Assembly: GCF_009193325.2 (NCBI RefSeq)
Contig: NZ_CP059856.1
Span: 2,108,001-2,172,000 of the forward strand
Reading direction: 5' to 3'
DNA: 64,000 nt
Source: Bacteroides zhangwenhongii
GTDB taxonomy: Bacteria > Bacteroidota > Bacteroidia > Bacteroidales > Bacteroidaceae
The notes under the pieces are model-generated. The model had not been told where the DNA came from. It worked only from the letters and a program-made list of their open reading frames with translations, and made no database searches. Shown in pieces: positions 45,931 through 55,268 of this stretch; positions within the stretch are counted from its first letter, which is position 1, and every line of letters begins with the position of its first letter. The position numbers and the translations under genes are program-made.

Positions 45931-46932
45931 ATGGAAACATCTTTCTATTTGCCTATCTTTCTGATAGCCGGAGGTATTATCTTCCTGATAATATTTTTCC
46001 ATTATGTGCCGTTCTTCCTGTGGTTGTCGGCCAAAGTATCGGGGGTACACATCTCGCTGATACAATTATTTTTAATGCGCATCCGTAATGTTCCGCCGTA
46101 TATCATCGTACCGGGCATGATCGAAGCTCACAAGGCCGGTTTGAAAAACATCACCCGTGATGAACTGGAAGCACACTATCTAGCCGGTGGACATGTCGAA
46201 AAAGTGGTCCATGCGCTTGTATCCGCATCAAAAGCGAATATTGAGCTGCCCTTTCAGATGGCTACCGCTATTGACTTGGCAGGACGTGACGTATTTGAAG
46301 CCGTACAGATGTCCGTTAACCCGAAAGTGATTGATACTCCTCCGGTAACGGCTGTCGCAAAAGACGGTATCCAGTTGATTGCCAAAGCTCGTGTTACGGT
46401 ACGTGCCAACATTCGTCAATTGGTGGGCGGTGCCGGAGAAGATACAATTCTCGCCCGTGTAGGTGAAGGTATCGTTTCATCTATCGGTTCTTCCGAGAAT
46501 CATAAATCGGTACTCGAAAATCCGGATTCTATCTCCAAGCTTGTACTCCGTAAGGGACTGGACGCCGGAACTGCTTTCGAAATTCTATCTATTGATATCG
46601 CGGATATCGATATAGGCAAGAATATCGGTGCCGCTTTACAAATTGACCAGGCTAATGCAGATAAGAATATCGCTCAGGCAAAAGCAGAAGAACGCCGTGC
46701 TATGGCTGTAGCTTCCGAACAGGAAATGAAAGCGAAAGCACAAGAGGCACGCGCGAAGGTAATCGAAGCGGAAGCGGAAGTTCCGAAAGCAATGGCAGAA
46801 GCTTTCCGTAGCGGAAATTTGGGTATCATGGATTATTACCGGATGAAGAATATCGAAGCTGACACCTCCATGCGTGAAACGATTGCCAAACCGGCAGCAG
46901 GCAATGCAGGGAATCAGCCTTTGAGCAAATAA
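45931..46932 (+). CDS. floA: Flotillin-like protein FloA
   Basis: A 333-residue SPFH protein. One N-terminal membrane helix (about 8-32), a long SPFH core ([45 protein letters not shown]) and an alpha-helical, Ala/Glu-rich region ([20 protein letters not shown]) that assembles the oligomer. It organises membrane microdomains in other bacteria. Paired with nfeD upstream. Confidence 0.95.
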   Translation: METSFYLPIFLIAGGIIFLIIFFHYVPFFLWLSAKVSGVHISLIQLFLMRIRNVPPYIIVPGMIEAHKAGLKNITRDELEAHYLAGGHVEKVVHALVSASKANIELPFQMATAIDLAGRDVFEAVQMSVNPKVIDTPPVTAVAKDGIQLIAKARVTVRANIRQLVGGAGEDTILARVGEGIVSSIGSSENHKSVLENPDSISKLVLRKGLDAGTAFEILSIDIADIDIGKNIGAALQIDQANADKNIAQAKAEERRAMAVASEQEMKAKAQEARAKVIEAEAEVPKAMAEAFRSGNLGIMDYYRMKNIEADTSMRETIAKPAAGNAGNQPLSK

Positions 46933-46940
46933 GTTACAAC

Positions 46941-47045
46941 AAACACCGGAATCTGATTTCATTTCAGTCTCAAGATGTACTCCCCTTTCCTAACGGGAAA
47001 GAAAGAGTTTTCTTCTGAACTTAAATCCGGTTCCGGTGTTTTTAT
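46941..47045 (+). terminator. Long imperfect stem after floA
   Basis: AACACCGGAA at about 46941 can pair with TTCCGGTGTT near 47040, followed by TTTTTATTTTT. The intervening about 80 nt form a large loop, so the terminator call is moderate. Confidence 0.5.
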
Positions 47046-47089
47046 TTTTATAGCAACAACATATTGTAAAACTAAAGCCTTTTAATAGC

Positions 47090-47968
47090 ATGAAAAAGTA
47101 CTTTCCATCCTCTGAATTAATTATCAATGAAGACGGTTCGGTATTCCACCTTCACGTAAAACCTGAATGGTTGGCAGATAAAGTAATCTTGGTAGGCGAT
47201 CCGGGACGTGTAGCACTCGTAGCTTCTCACTTTGAAAATAAAGAATGCGAAGTGGAAAGCCGCGAGTTTAAGACGGTTACAGGTACGTATAAAGGAAAAC
47301 GAATCACCGTAGTTTCCACCGGAATAGGTTGTGACAACATCGATATTGTCATGAATGAGTTGGATGCACTGGCTAATATTGATTTCAATACACGAGAAGA
47401 AAAGGATGAGTTCCGTCAATTGGAATTAGTACGCATCGGTACATGCGGCGGTTTGCAACCCAATACCCCGGTAGGTACATTCGTTTGTTCACAGAAGTCT
47501 ATCGGCTTCGACGGTTTATTGAACTTCTACGCCGGACGCAATGAGGTATGTGATCTGCCTTTCGAGCGTGCTTTTCTCAATCATATGGGATGGACGGGAA
47601 ATATGTGCGCCCCTGCTCCTTATGTAATTGATGCAAGCGAGGAACTGATTGAACGGATTGCCCAAGACGATATGGTACGTGGCGTTACAATTGCCGCCGG
47701 AGGGTTCTTCGGTCCACAAGGACGTGAGCTACGTGTTCCTTTGGCAGATCCGAAACAAAACGACAAAATCGAGGCATTTGAGTATAAAGGATTCAAGATT
47801 ACCAATTTCGAAATGGAGAGTTCGGCTTTGGCAGGTCTCAGTCGACTGATGGGACATAAAGCAATGACTGTCTGTATGGTGATTGCCAATCGACTGATTA
47901 AGGAAGCCAACACCGGATATAAAAATACCATTGATACGTTGATTAGGACTGTTCTTGACAGAATATAA
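47090..47968 (+). CDS. Nucleoside phosphorylase (uridine phosphorylase-like)
   Basis: A 292-residue PNP/UDP-family enzyme that phosphorolyses a nucleoside to base and ribose-1-phosphate. The phosphate loop is VILVGDPGRVALVASHF, then VVSTGIGCDNIDIVMNEL, VRIGTCGGLQP and ITNFEMESSALAGLSRLMGH, the family signature with the ribose-binding glutamate. Uridine is the likely substrate but this is not certain from sequence. Convergent with the hybrid kinase. Confidence 0.9.
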   Translation: MKKYFPSSELIINEDGSVFHLHVKPEWLADKVILVGDPGRVALVASHFENKECEVESREFKTVTGTYKGKRITVVSTGIGCDNIDIVMNELDALANIDFNTREEKDEFRQLELVRIGTCGGLQPNTPVGTFVCSQKSIGFDGLLNFYAGRNEVCDLPFERAFLNHMGWTGNMCAPAPYVIDASEELIERIAQDDMVRGVTIAAGGFFGPQGRELRVPLADPKQNDKIEAFEYKGFKITNFEMESSALAGLSRLMGHKAMTVCMVIANRLIKEANTGYKNTIDTLIRTVLDRI

Positions 47969-47975
47969 ATATATA

Positions 47976-48021
47976 AAAAGTCAGCGCCACCATTCTGCTA
48001 TGATGGTGACACTGACTTTTT
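47976..48021. terminator. Bidirectional terminator between phosphorylase and kinase genes
   Basis: AAAAAGTCAG and CCACCAT on the left pair with ATGATGG and CTGACTTTTT on the right, forming a two-part stem with a small internal loop, and A/T runs on both sides. It begins 8 nt after one stop and ends 6 nt before the other gene's 3' end. Confidence 0.85.
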
Positions 48022-48026
48022 ATCGT

Positions 48027-49943
48027 TTATCCGATATAAGATTCGATTGTCTCTTTCAGTTTTTCCAAAGAATAAGGCTTGGAGATCACAGCATTGCATC
48101 CGGCTTGAATGGCTTGTTGCTGTTCCGTATAAAAAGCGTATGCCGTAACCGCAATAATAGGTACGGAAAGGGAAATGGTACGTATCTTTTCAGTAGCTTG
48201 AATACCGTCCATCACCGGCATACGGATATCCATCAGAATCAAATCCGGCTTTTCACGAACAAAACTATTGATTGCTTCTTCTCCGTTACGTACCCATGAA
48301 ATAATGTATTCTTTGTTCAAAAGAATATTAAGTTGAACGAAATTCGACTCTACATCTTCAACGACTAATATCTTTTTACGTCTATCCGCAGCAATACTTT
48401 TTCCTGACACAAGCCTTCTTTCAACAACCTCCTTCGGCATTTCCTGATAAGGCAAATAAAGCGCAAACGTACTCCCCTTACCAAGCTCAGAGACAACTTC
48501 TATACGTCCTCCCAGACGTTCTACGATACTCTTACAAATTGAAAGTCCCAATCCTGTGCCTTGCACAAAATCGTTCAACTTCTCAAAACGGGTAAAGATT
48601 TGCGGAAGTTTCTCTTTAGCTATTCCGTATCCGGTATCACTGACATACAATTTCAACCAGTTTCCTTCATGTTTCAGCCCCAACGTAATGGTTCCCTTTT
48701 CAGTATTCTTTATGGCATTCGACAAAAAATTGAAAAGTACCTGCATCACCCGGTTACGATCGGTAGATGTCCAATATTCTCCTTCTGGGCGGATAACTTT
48801 CAATTCTACATCTGTTTTCATCTTCAACTGATGTACTTTTTCCACTTCCTCTACCAGCCCGGAGATTTCAATCTGCTGGAAGTGCATTTCCGATTTTCCG
48901 GATTCTATACGTGACAAGTCCAGAATATCATTAATCAACTGTAACAGTAAATTGCTATTCTTTTGAATGATCTCCAAATATTGCAGCTTTTCTTCTTCGT
49001 TCTCTGTCACTGCAATTATCTCCGAAAAACCGACAATAGCATTCAACGGAGTACGAATCTCATGACTCATATTTGCCAAAAAGACAGACTTCATCTTGTC
49101 AGCTTCTTCCGCCCGCCGCTTAGCTTCGATCAACTCTTGCGAACGACGAATCCGGTCACCGATATCGTGTATCAGAGCAAGTACCTTATTCCCTTCGAAA
49201 GGGGCGATACGTGCCTGAAAATAATGCCGGATTCCATCTACTTCAAGTGGATATTCTATTTCTTTTAATTTTCCATCTTGCAAGCACTCCCGAATATTAC
49301 ACAGAAACAGATCACTGACTTCGGGAGAATAAATATCTCGCCCATCTGCACCACGTAACACTTCCACCGGATGAAGCAAAATGGTACCCGGTGCCATCAG
49401 CACATCGGTAATAAAAAAATTATCATCAAAAATAAAAATGAATTCTGGCAACGCCTCTATTATCTTACGATTGTGCTCTTCCAGATGATTGATATGCTGT
49501 TCTTTCTCACATTGCGAAGTGACGTTTACCGTATATGCCAATAATTTATCAGCAGGACGTCCGTCCTGAGTACCCTTATAAGACAGAAAATGATCTTCCA
49601 GCCAGATCACTTCACCATGCTTGCCTACACAACGTACTTTAATCTGTGATATTTTTGAATCCGATGCAAGCATCTTGGAAAAAGCAGTTTGATAGGCCTT
49701 CACATCCTCCGGATAGGCAAAGCGATAAAAGTCATCGATATCTTTAAAAACAATTCCAGCTTCTTTCAAGCCTAATGTACGAAAATAGTCATCCGTGAAG
49801 GAACACTTTCCTGTAGGTATATCATATTCCCACAAAGCAATTTGATGTGCAGCAAGTACAGAGAGTATTTTCTGTGAATTTTCCCGTATGATTTCACTAT
49901 TCTCACTTTGGGAATATAAATTTGTGTCTGGCTCCATAAGCAT
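48027..49943 (-). CDS. PAS-containing hybrid histidine kinase
   Basis: A 638-residue cytoplasmic hybrid sensor with no membrane helix. Two PAS-like domains (about 30-145 and 155-265), a HisKA dimerisation domain with phospho-acceptor His294 in NMSHEIRTPLNAIVGFSEI, HATPase_c (N-box about 404-412, DTGYGI 436-441, GTGLGLSI 462-469) and a C-terminal receiver (about 524-636) with Asp572 in LILMDIRMPVMDG and Lys622 in SKPYSLEKL. No DNA-binding domain, so it must signal through a phosphotransfer partner not seen here. Signal unknown. Confidence 0.93.
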   Translation of the reverse strand: MLMEPDTNLYSQSENSEIIRENSQKILSVLAAHQIALWEYDIPTGKCSFTDDYFRTLGLKEAGIVFKDIDDFYRFAYPEDVKAYQTAFSKMLASDSKISQIKVRCVGKHGEVIWLEDHFLSYKGTQDGRPADKLLAYTVNVTSQCEKEQHINHLEEHNRKIIEALPEFIFIFDDNFFITDVLMAPGTILLHPVEVLRGADGRDIYSPEVSDLFLCNIRECLQDGKLKEIEYPLEVDGIRHYFQARIAPFEGNKVLALIHDIGDRIRRSQELIEAKRRAEEADKMKSVFLANMSHEIRTPLNAIVGFSEIIAVTENEEEKLQYLEIIQKNSNLLLQLINDILDLSRIESGKSEMHFQQIEISGLVEEVEKVHQLKMKTDVELKVIRPEGEYWTSTDRNRVMQVLFNFLSNAIKNTEKGTITLGLKHEGNWLKLYVSDTGYGIAKEKLPQIFTRFEKLNDFVQGTGLGLSICKSIVERLGGRIEVVSELGKGSTFALYLPYQEMPKEVVERRLVSGKSIAADRRKKILVVEDVESNFVQLNILLNKEYIISWVRNGEEAINSFVREKPDLILMDIRMPVMDGIQATEKIRTISLSVPIIAVTAYAFYTEQQQAIQAGCNAVISKPYSLEKLKETIESYIG

Positions 49944-50038
49944 TATATTATTTCATTTGGCATATCACTGCACACAGCAAATATAAACAAATAAAGTACA
50001 AGTTGTACCGAATCTTATCTTTTTTACTCAGAAACAAT

Positions 50039-50046
50039 TATCTTTG
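50039..50046 (+). promoter_or_regulatory. Bacteroides -7 box for mnmE
   Basis: TATCTTTG, 21 nt upstream of the mnmE start. It overlaps the alternative TTG start at 50044 and argues against it. Confidence 0.65.
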
Positions 50047-50067
50047 CAGTCTCCAAAAAGAAATATG

Positions 50068-51465
50068 ATGAACCAAGATACTATCTGTGCTATTGCTACC
50101 GCTCAAGGCGGTGCTATCGGAAGCATCCGTGTTTCCGGTCCGGAAGCTATTTCCATCACCAGTCTTATATTCAAACCGGCAAAACCGGACAAATTGTTTA
50201 GTGAACAAAAGCCATATTCTTTGACTTTCGGACGTATATACGACGGAGACGAGATTATCGACGAAGTACTTGTCAGCCTTTTTCGTACGCCTCATTCCTA
50301 CACGGGAGAAGATAGCACGGAAATTACTTGTCATGGTTCTTCTTACATTCTTCAACAGGTGCTGCAACTGCTGATCAAAAAGGGTTGCCGCATGGCTCAA
50401 CCGGGAGAATATACGCAGCGGGCATTTCTCAATGGAAAAATGGATTTAAGTCAGGCGGAAGCTGTTGCCGATTTAATCGCATCCTCATCTGCCGCTACCC
50501 ATCGGCTAGCCATGAGTCAGATGAGGGGTGGCTTCAGCAAAGAATTAACTGATTTACGCAACAAGCTATTGAACTTCACTTCTATGATTGAGCTGGAATT
50601 GGATTTCAGCGAGGAGGATGTTGAATTTGCAGATCGGTCGGCATTAAAAAAGTTAGCAGATGAGATAGAACAAGTCATTTCTCGTCTAGTACAATCCTTT
50701 AATGTGGGTAATGCTATCAAAAGTGGTGTTCCCGTAGCAATTATCGGTGAAACGAACGCGGGAAAGTCTACTTTATTGAATGTTTTATTGAATGAAGATA
50801 AGGCCATCGTCAGTGATATTCATGGGACAACACGCGATGTTATTGAGGATACTATTAATATTGGAGGAGTTACTTTCCGGGTTATTGATACTGCCGGAAT
50901 CCGGGAAACTAATGACAAAGTCGAAAGTTTAGGTATTGAACGTACTTTCCAAAAGTTAGATCAAGCAGAAATTGTGCTCTGGATGGTGGATTCTGTAAAC
51001 GCCGCATCTCAAATTGAACAGTTATCAAAAAAGATTATCCCACGTTGTGAAGGAAAGCACTTGATCGTAGTATTCAATAAGGCTGATTTAATTGAAGATG
51101 TACAAAAAAGTAATTTATCAACTTTATTGGAGAATTTCCCACAAGAATCTACAGAGCATATTTACATCTCAGCTAAACGAAGAGAGAACACTAATGAATT
51201 ACAGAAAATGCTTATCAATGCTGCGCATTTGCCAACGATAACACAAAATGATGTCATCGTAACAAATGTAAGACATTACGAGGCCTTAAGCAAAGCTTTA
51301 GATGCTATTCATAGAGTACAAAATGGGCTTGACTCACATCTTTCAGGGGATTTCCTTTCGCAAGACATACGTGAATGTATCTTCTTCATTTCCGATATTG
51401 CAGGAGAAGTGACAAATGATATGGTACTGCAAAATATCTTTCAGCACTTTTGCATCGGAAAGTGA
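50068..51465 (+). CDS. mnmE: tRNA modification GTPase MnmE
   Basis: A 465-residue GTPase that with MnmG installs the 5-carboxymethylaminomethyl group on wobble uridine of tRNA. The N-terminal formyl-THF domain opens MNQDTICAIATAQGGAIGSI; G-motifs are GETNAGKST, GTTRD, DTAGI and NKAD; the C-terminus ends in FCIGK, the conserved Cys-x-Gly-Lys tail. The gene is therefore complete although a mobile element starts immediately after it. The ATG at 50065 is an equally possible start. The 3' half looks more A/T-rich than the 5' half. Confidence 0.96.
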   Translation: MNQDTICAIATAQGGAIGSIRVSGPEAISITSLIFKPAKPDKLFSEQKPYSLTFGRIYDGDEIIDEVLVSLFRTPHSYTGEDSTEITCHGSSYILQQVLQLLIKKGCRMAQPGEYTQRAFLNGKMDLSQAEAVADLIASSSAATHRLAMSQMRGGFSKELTDLRNKLLNFTSMIELELDFSEEDVEFADRSALKKLADEIEQVISRLVQSFNVGNAIKSGVPVAIIGETNAGKSTLLNVLLNEDKAIVSDIHGTTRDVIEDTINIGGVTFRVIDTAGIRETNDKVESLGIERTFQKLDQAEIVLWMVDSVNAASQIEQLSKKIIPRCEGKHLIVVFNKADLIEDVQKSNLSTLLENFPQESTEHIYISAKRRENTNELQKMLINAAHLPTITQNDVIVTNVRHYEALSKALDAIHRVQNGLDSHLSGDFLSQDIRECIFFISDIAGEVTNDMVLQNIFQHFCIGK

Positions 51466-51507
51466 CGGCTTGGAAACAGCCATAAGCAACCATAACCATT
51501 TAGAATA

Positions 51508-51533
51508 AAGTCGCTGAAATTCAGCGACTTTTC
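51508..51533 (+). terminator. Terminator after mnmE
   Basis: AAGTCGCTGAA (51509-51519) abuts its perfect complement (51520-51530), followed by TTTT. It ends the mnmE transcript at the mouth of the inserted element. Confidence 0.85.
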
Positions 51534-51621
51534 TGTTTTAACACTTTCCAGTCCGTATTTGGAGGTAACGGATTTTATCCATATTTTTCTATCATATTTC
51601 TACCGCGACGGAAATTCACGG

Positions 51622-51727
51622 TTAGCCCGAATGTCACAGCGACGCATTAGTTGACGTGTGTTGACAATGGTTTACATGTGTTGACAAAATTCGGGAGAAA
51701 TAAGGCGAAATTAGCCCCAATGTAAAC
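51622..51727. repeat. Direct-repeat block upstream of the four-HTH gene
   Basis: Four degenerate 10-bp direct repeats lie head to tail at 51651-51690: TTGACGTGTG, TTGACAATGG, TTTACATGTG, TTGACAAAAT. They are flanked by a longer imperfect direct repeat, TTAGCCCGAATGTCAC at 51622-51637 and TTAGCCCCAATGTAAAC at 51711-51727. One-helical-turn spacing suggests binding sites for an integrase, excisionase or the adjacent HTH protein. Confidence 0.75.
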
Positions 51728-51736
51728 AAGGAAAAT

Positions 51737-52615
51737 ATGGAAGTAAGAAAGATTTGTCAATGGTGTGGGAAGCCATTTATAGCTCAAAAGACAACGACCT
51801 GTTATTGTAGCCACCAGTGTTCCAATCTTGGCTACAAGGAACGTATTCGGGAACGCAAGCGACAGTTGAAACGGTCGCAAGAATTACTGCAACCTCGACA
51901 AGCTGCCGAAGGACAGGATTTCTTCTCTTTTGCCCAAGCTGCAAAGCTTATGGGTGTAACTCGACAATACATTTATAAGCTGGTAAAGGAATCAAAACTT
52001 CGCGCTTCAAGAATTAGCGGCAAGAAGTCGCTTATCCGCCGTGCGGATATTGAGTTAATGATGAAAACCAAACCTTATGAACGTATCATGCCCAAAGAAG
52101 ATTTCGACATCTCCGAGTATTACACAGCCGAAGAGATTGCAGAGAAATATAAGGTCAACGCCAAATGGGTATGGACTTATACACGGCAGCACAAAGTGCC
52201 AAAGGTGAAAATACGCCAGTTCAATTATTACAGCAAGAAGCATATCGATGCCGCCTTTGCCAAATACGAGGTGGATTCCGACCTGACCGAATGGTACACA
52301 CCGGAAGAAATACAAGAGAAGTACGGAATGACACGTGTTGCCATCCGTTCACAGGTGTACCGAAATAATATCCCATCCAAGAAAGAACATGGGCAGATAT
52401 TCTACTCAAAGCTCCACTTCGACCTCTCGAAGAGTTCCGAACAGGAGAGCAAGGCGGAATACTACACCGTCAAGGAGGCGATGGAGAAATTCAAGTTATC
52501 CCGTGATTCGGTCTACGGCATTCTGCAATTCCATCAGATTAACCGTGAGAAGAACGGACGATTCGTCAGATTCTTGAAAGTGGAGTTTGATCGGGTGATG
52601 GGTGTCCGTAAATAG
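51737..52615 (+). CDS. Zinc-knuckle protein with four excisionase-like HTH units
   Basis: A 292-residue DNA-binding protein. The N-terminus has a CQWCGKPF...CYCSHQC cysteine knuckle and a basic helix (YKERIRERKRQLKRSQELL). Four HTH_17/excisionase-like units follow: FAQAAKLMGVTRQYIYKLVKE (about 58-100), YTAEEIAEKYKVNAKWVWTYT (about 128-172), YTPEEIQEKYGMTRVAIRSQV (about 184-226) and YTVKEAMEKFKLSRDSVYGIL (about 238-282). It lies between the 10-bp repeats and the integrase and could control excision or its own expression. The number of units is unusual. Confidence 0.85.
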   Translation: MEVRKICQWCGKPFIAQKTTTCYCSHQCSNLGYKERIRERKRQLKRSQELLQPRQAAEGQDFFSFAQAAKLMGVTRQYIYKLVKESKLRASRISGKKSLIRRADIELMMKTKPYERIMPKEDFDISEYYTAEEIAEKYKVNAKWVWTYTRQHKVPKVKIRQFNYYSKKHIDAAFAKYEVDSDLTEWYTPEEIQEKYGMTRVAIRSQVYRNNIPSKKEHGQIFYSKLHFDLSKSSEQESKAEYYTVKEAMEKFKLSRDSVYGILQFHQINREKNGRFVRFLKVEFDRVMGVRK

Positions 52616-52741
52616 CCACATTTGCAACTATTTTATGGCTATCCGTAAATTATTCTAAAATTAATCTCTGCTGAAAATCATCTGCATGACTATATGATAG
52701 AGTTTTGCCAGCGAATTAGTAACAATCAAAAATATAGTATT

Positions 52742-53857
52742 ATGCATGAATGTAAAACTGTAACATTAAGGACACGTCCGCTAAAAGGCAGGATGATGTC
52801 TTTTTATCTGGATTATTATCCGGGGTATCGAGACAAGGAAACGATGAAAGTTATCCGTCATGAATCGCTTGGCATATATATCTATGCCAATCCGAGAAAC
52901 AAACGGGAACAGAACTTCAACGAGGCAATGACCGAGAAAGCCGAGGCTATCCGTTGCCGCCGATTTGAATCTGTCGTCAATGAACGGTATGATTTCTTCG
53001 ACAAGTACAAACTCAAAGCGGATTTCTTGGAGTACTACCGCAAGCAACTCCGCAAACACGACCAAAAATGGGAGTTCGTCTATCTCCATTTCAGCAACTT
53101 CGTACATGGCAAATGTACCTTTGAGGAGATTGACATCGACCTATGTAACAAATTTCGGGAATACCTGCTGAGTGCCAAGAAGCTAAGGCGCAACGGACGT
53201 ATCACACGAAACTCCGCATCGGGATATTGGTCTACTTTCAGAGGATTCTTGAAAATCCTCTATCGCAATGGGATGATAAAGACCAATGTCAATGACTTCT
53301 TGGAAAAGATTGAGACAGAAGACACCATGAAAGAGGCCTTGTCCGTCGAAGAATTGTACCAGTTAGCAGAAACACCGTGTAAAAAGCCTATCGTGAAAAT
53401 CGCATCGCTGTTTTCCTGTATGACCAGTTTACGCATCAGTGATATTCTCGCCCTATGTTGGGAAGACATCGTAGATTATTCTGCCGGAGGAAAATGCGTA
53501 CATATCATTACGCAAAAGAACAAAACGGAAGACATCATTCCCATCAGCGAAGAGGCATTAGGACTGATAGGATACAGTTCCGAGAAGAAAGGTCTGGTAT
53601 TCAAGGGGCTTATGCGTAGTTGGACACAAACTCCCATGAAAGAGTGGATTCGTTCTGCCGGAATAACCAAGAACATAACATTCCATTCATATCGGAGAAC
53701 ATTCGCAACCCTTCAGGGGGCTGCCGGTACAGACATCCGTACCATACAAAGCATAATGGCGCACAAAAGCATTACCACCACGATGCGTTACATGAAAGTC
53801 GTGGACAGCAACAAGCGTGAAGCCAGCAATAAAATCACTCTGATAAGGAAAGGCTGA
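52742..53857 (+). CDS. Tyrosine recombinase (integrase)
   Basis: A 371-residue phage-type integrase: SAM-like core-binding domain (about 85-190) and catalytic domain (about 200-365). The catalytic set is visible: Arg231 in SLRISDILALCW, His315-x2-Arg318 in HSYRRTFATL, His341 in MAHKS and the nucleophile Tyr350 in TTTMRYMKV. The frame is open to an ATG at 52694, but the ATG at 52742 gives the N-terminus MHECKTVTLRTRPLK usual for Bacteroides integrases. It is presumed to catalyse insertion at the mnmE 3' end. Confidence 0.93.
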   Translation: MHECKTVTLRTRPLKGRMMSFYLDYYPGYRDKETMKVIRHESLGIYIYANPRNKREQNFNEAMTEKAEAIRCRRFESVVNERYDFFDKYKLKADFLEYYRKQLRKHDQKWEFVYLHFSNFVHGKCTFEEIDIDLCNKFREYLLSAKKLRRNGRITRNSASGYWSTFRGFLKILYRNGMIKTNVNDFLEKIETEDTMKEALSVEELYQLAETPCKKPIVKIASLFSCMTSLRISDILALCWEDIVDYSAGGKCVHIITQKNKTEDIIPISEEALGLIGYSSEKKGLVFKGLMRSWTQTPMKEWIRSAGITKNITFHSYRRTFATLQGAAGTDIRTIQSIMAHKSITTTMRYMKVVDSNKREASNKITLIRKG

Positions 53858-53880
53858 CAACGGTTTTTGCCACCATTTAC

Positions 53881-53924
53881 ACGGATATAGTATGATTTTT
53901 AGCCCGAAATCATACTATATCCGT
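53881..53924 (+). terminator. Strong hairpin after integrase
   Basis: A perfect 18-bp stem (53881-53898 with 53907-53924) around 8 nt, then a T-rich stretch. It starts 23 nt past the integrase stop. Confidence 0.88.
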
Positions 53925-53986
53925 TATTTTTCATCAAAATTGAACGATTTATCATCACCAATTATAAGTGTCTGGAATACGGCACA

Positions 53987-53994
53987 TAACTTTG
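53987..53994 (+). promoter_or_regulatory. Bacteroides -7 box inside the element
   Basis: TAACTTTG, 30 nt upstream of the chosen start of the next gene; no clear -33 box. Confidence 0.5.
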
Positions 53995-54024
53995 CCGCAT
54001 AATCATTCCAAACATTTACAGTAT

Positions 54025-54792
54025 ATGACAAATAAAACTCAAATTCGTATTCAGAGGATAAGTTTCGTTCTTGCGTTGTCGGTAATCACCTATACAGCGA
54101 CAGACACTTATCTTTCCGCCTATCACGACATCGATGTCATGAATATAATGACTCCGGTAATAATCGGACTTGCGGCAACAATTATATTATGCGGCACATT
54201 ACAACGCTCTTTCTATAAATGGATGACGAAGTATTCAATCAATTTGTCTTTTGCCCGGCAATCTCCAATTGTTCTTGAAGCAGATACCGAGATAAAGACC
54301 GATTGTGCAAATGAAATTCAAACCATTGAACAACCATCGGTTTTAGACAATTATGATGCGATGTTGGAGAACGTCAAAAAGAAGGAAGCCGAAAGGCAGG
54401 TAAAAATCATGGATACCATTCGGGAATATGTGACAATCAAAACCGCTCCTTACCTCTCTAAAGAATCTATTGCCACACTGATTGCCAATATTGAATATAT
54501 GGCTTGTGACCAATCAGATCTGTATAAGCCAATTCGCTCCAATATAGACAATCCGCTGAGGTCGCCGGGGCTTCGCCATCTGGCATGGAATGTCGGTGAA
54601 CGCTTGAATGTGCCCTTGGTAAAAAGAGCGGAATTTATAAAGGCTTCGTTTCCACATGAACTTGTAAATGCCACGACTGAATACCTCAGGCTTAATTTAC
54701 GGGACACTGTTACAAGCCAAATTCCTATTGATGTACCCGACAAGGGAGATTTTCGTTTCCATCTGGATACAGACAATGATGACTCACAATAA
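54025..54792 (+). CDS. Hypothetical two-TM protein of the element
   Basis: A 255-residue protein with two membrane helices (about 10-28 and 37-57) and a long charged cytoplasmic domain (VLDNYDAMLENVKKKEAERQVKIMDTIREYV). I do not recognise a family. The ATG at 54025 is used; an upstream GTG at 53968 would put the -7 box inside the gene. Such proteins are common in Bacteroides mobilizable elements between the integrase and the excisionase/AAA genes. Confidence 0.7.
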   Translation: MTNKTQIRIQRISFVLALSVITYTATDTYLSAYHDIDVMNIMTPVIIGLAATIILCGTLQRSFYKWMTKYSINLSFARQSPIVLEADTEIKTDCANEIQTIEQPSVLDNYDAMLENVKKKEAERQVKIMDTIREYVTIKTAPYLSKESIATLIANIEYMACDQSDLYKPIRSNIDNPLRSPGLRHLAWNVGERLNVPLVKRAEFIKASFPHELVNATTEYLRLNLRDTVTSQIPIDVPDKGDFRFHLDTDNDDSQ

Positions 54793-54890
54793 AAACGTAT
54801 GCAGACGAAATAATTAATCTGGTCTGTATTGTTCTGCAAGATTTCATTGAGTTGGTTCGCAGCATGTTGAACGATTAAAAGAGTTTTAAT

Positions 54891-55265
54891 ATGGAAAAAG
54901 AGCAACTGACTTTCAATGACCTGCCGACTGTGGTAGGCGAACTGTGCGACCGAATCGCAAGTATGGAAAATCTTCTGACGGAGAAACTTTCCCGTCAGAA
55001 CGAAGTCAAAGAGAATACGCACGTTCCGATGACCGTACAGGAGGCTTGCGCTTATCTCAAAATGCCGTTATCGACCTTTTATTACAAGGTGAAAAAGGAC
55101 GATATTCCGGTTATAAAGCAAGGAAAGCACCTCTATATCTATCGAGATGAATTGGACAAATGGTTGGAATCTTCACGAAAGAATCCGGCTCCGCAAAGCT
55201 TCGAGGACGAGAACGAAGCCACACTCGCTTCCCATCGCCGTAAACCGAACCCTAAAAACTGGTAG
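54891..55265 (+). CDS. Excisionase-like helix-turn-helix protein
   Basis: A 124-residue protein with an N-terminal coil (TVVGELCDRIASMENLLTEKL) and a HTH_17 domain (VPMTVQEACAYLKMPLSTFY...HLYIYRDELDKWLESS), the winged-helix type found in excisionases. Basic C-terminus (HRRKPNPKNW). Its stop is 3 nt before the ATPase gene, so they are coupled. In Bacteroides elements such genes control excision or the downstream replication/mobilization genes. Confidence 0.88.
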   Translation: MEKEQLTFNDLPTVVGELCDRIASMENLLTEKLSRQNEVKENTHVPMTVQEACAYLKMPLSTFYYKVKKDDIPVIKQGKHLYIYRDELDKWLESSRKNPAPQSFEDENEATLASHRRKPNPKNW

Positions 55266-55268
55266 GCT

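Noticed and set aside
50044..50064. TTG start for mnmE
   Set aside because: It lies inside the -7 promoter box; the MNQDTICAI start matches the family.
51651..51690. CRISPR array
   Set aside because: Units are only 10 bp with no spacers and no cas genes nearby.
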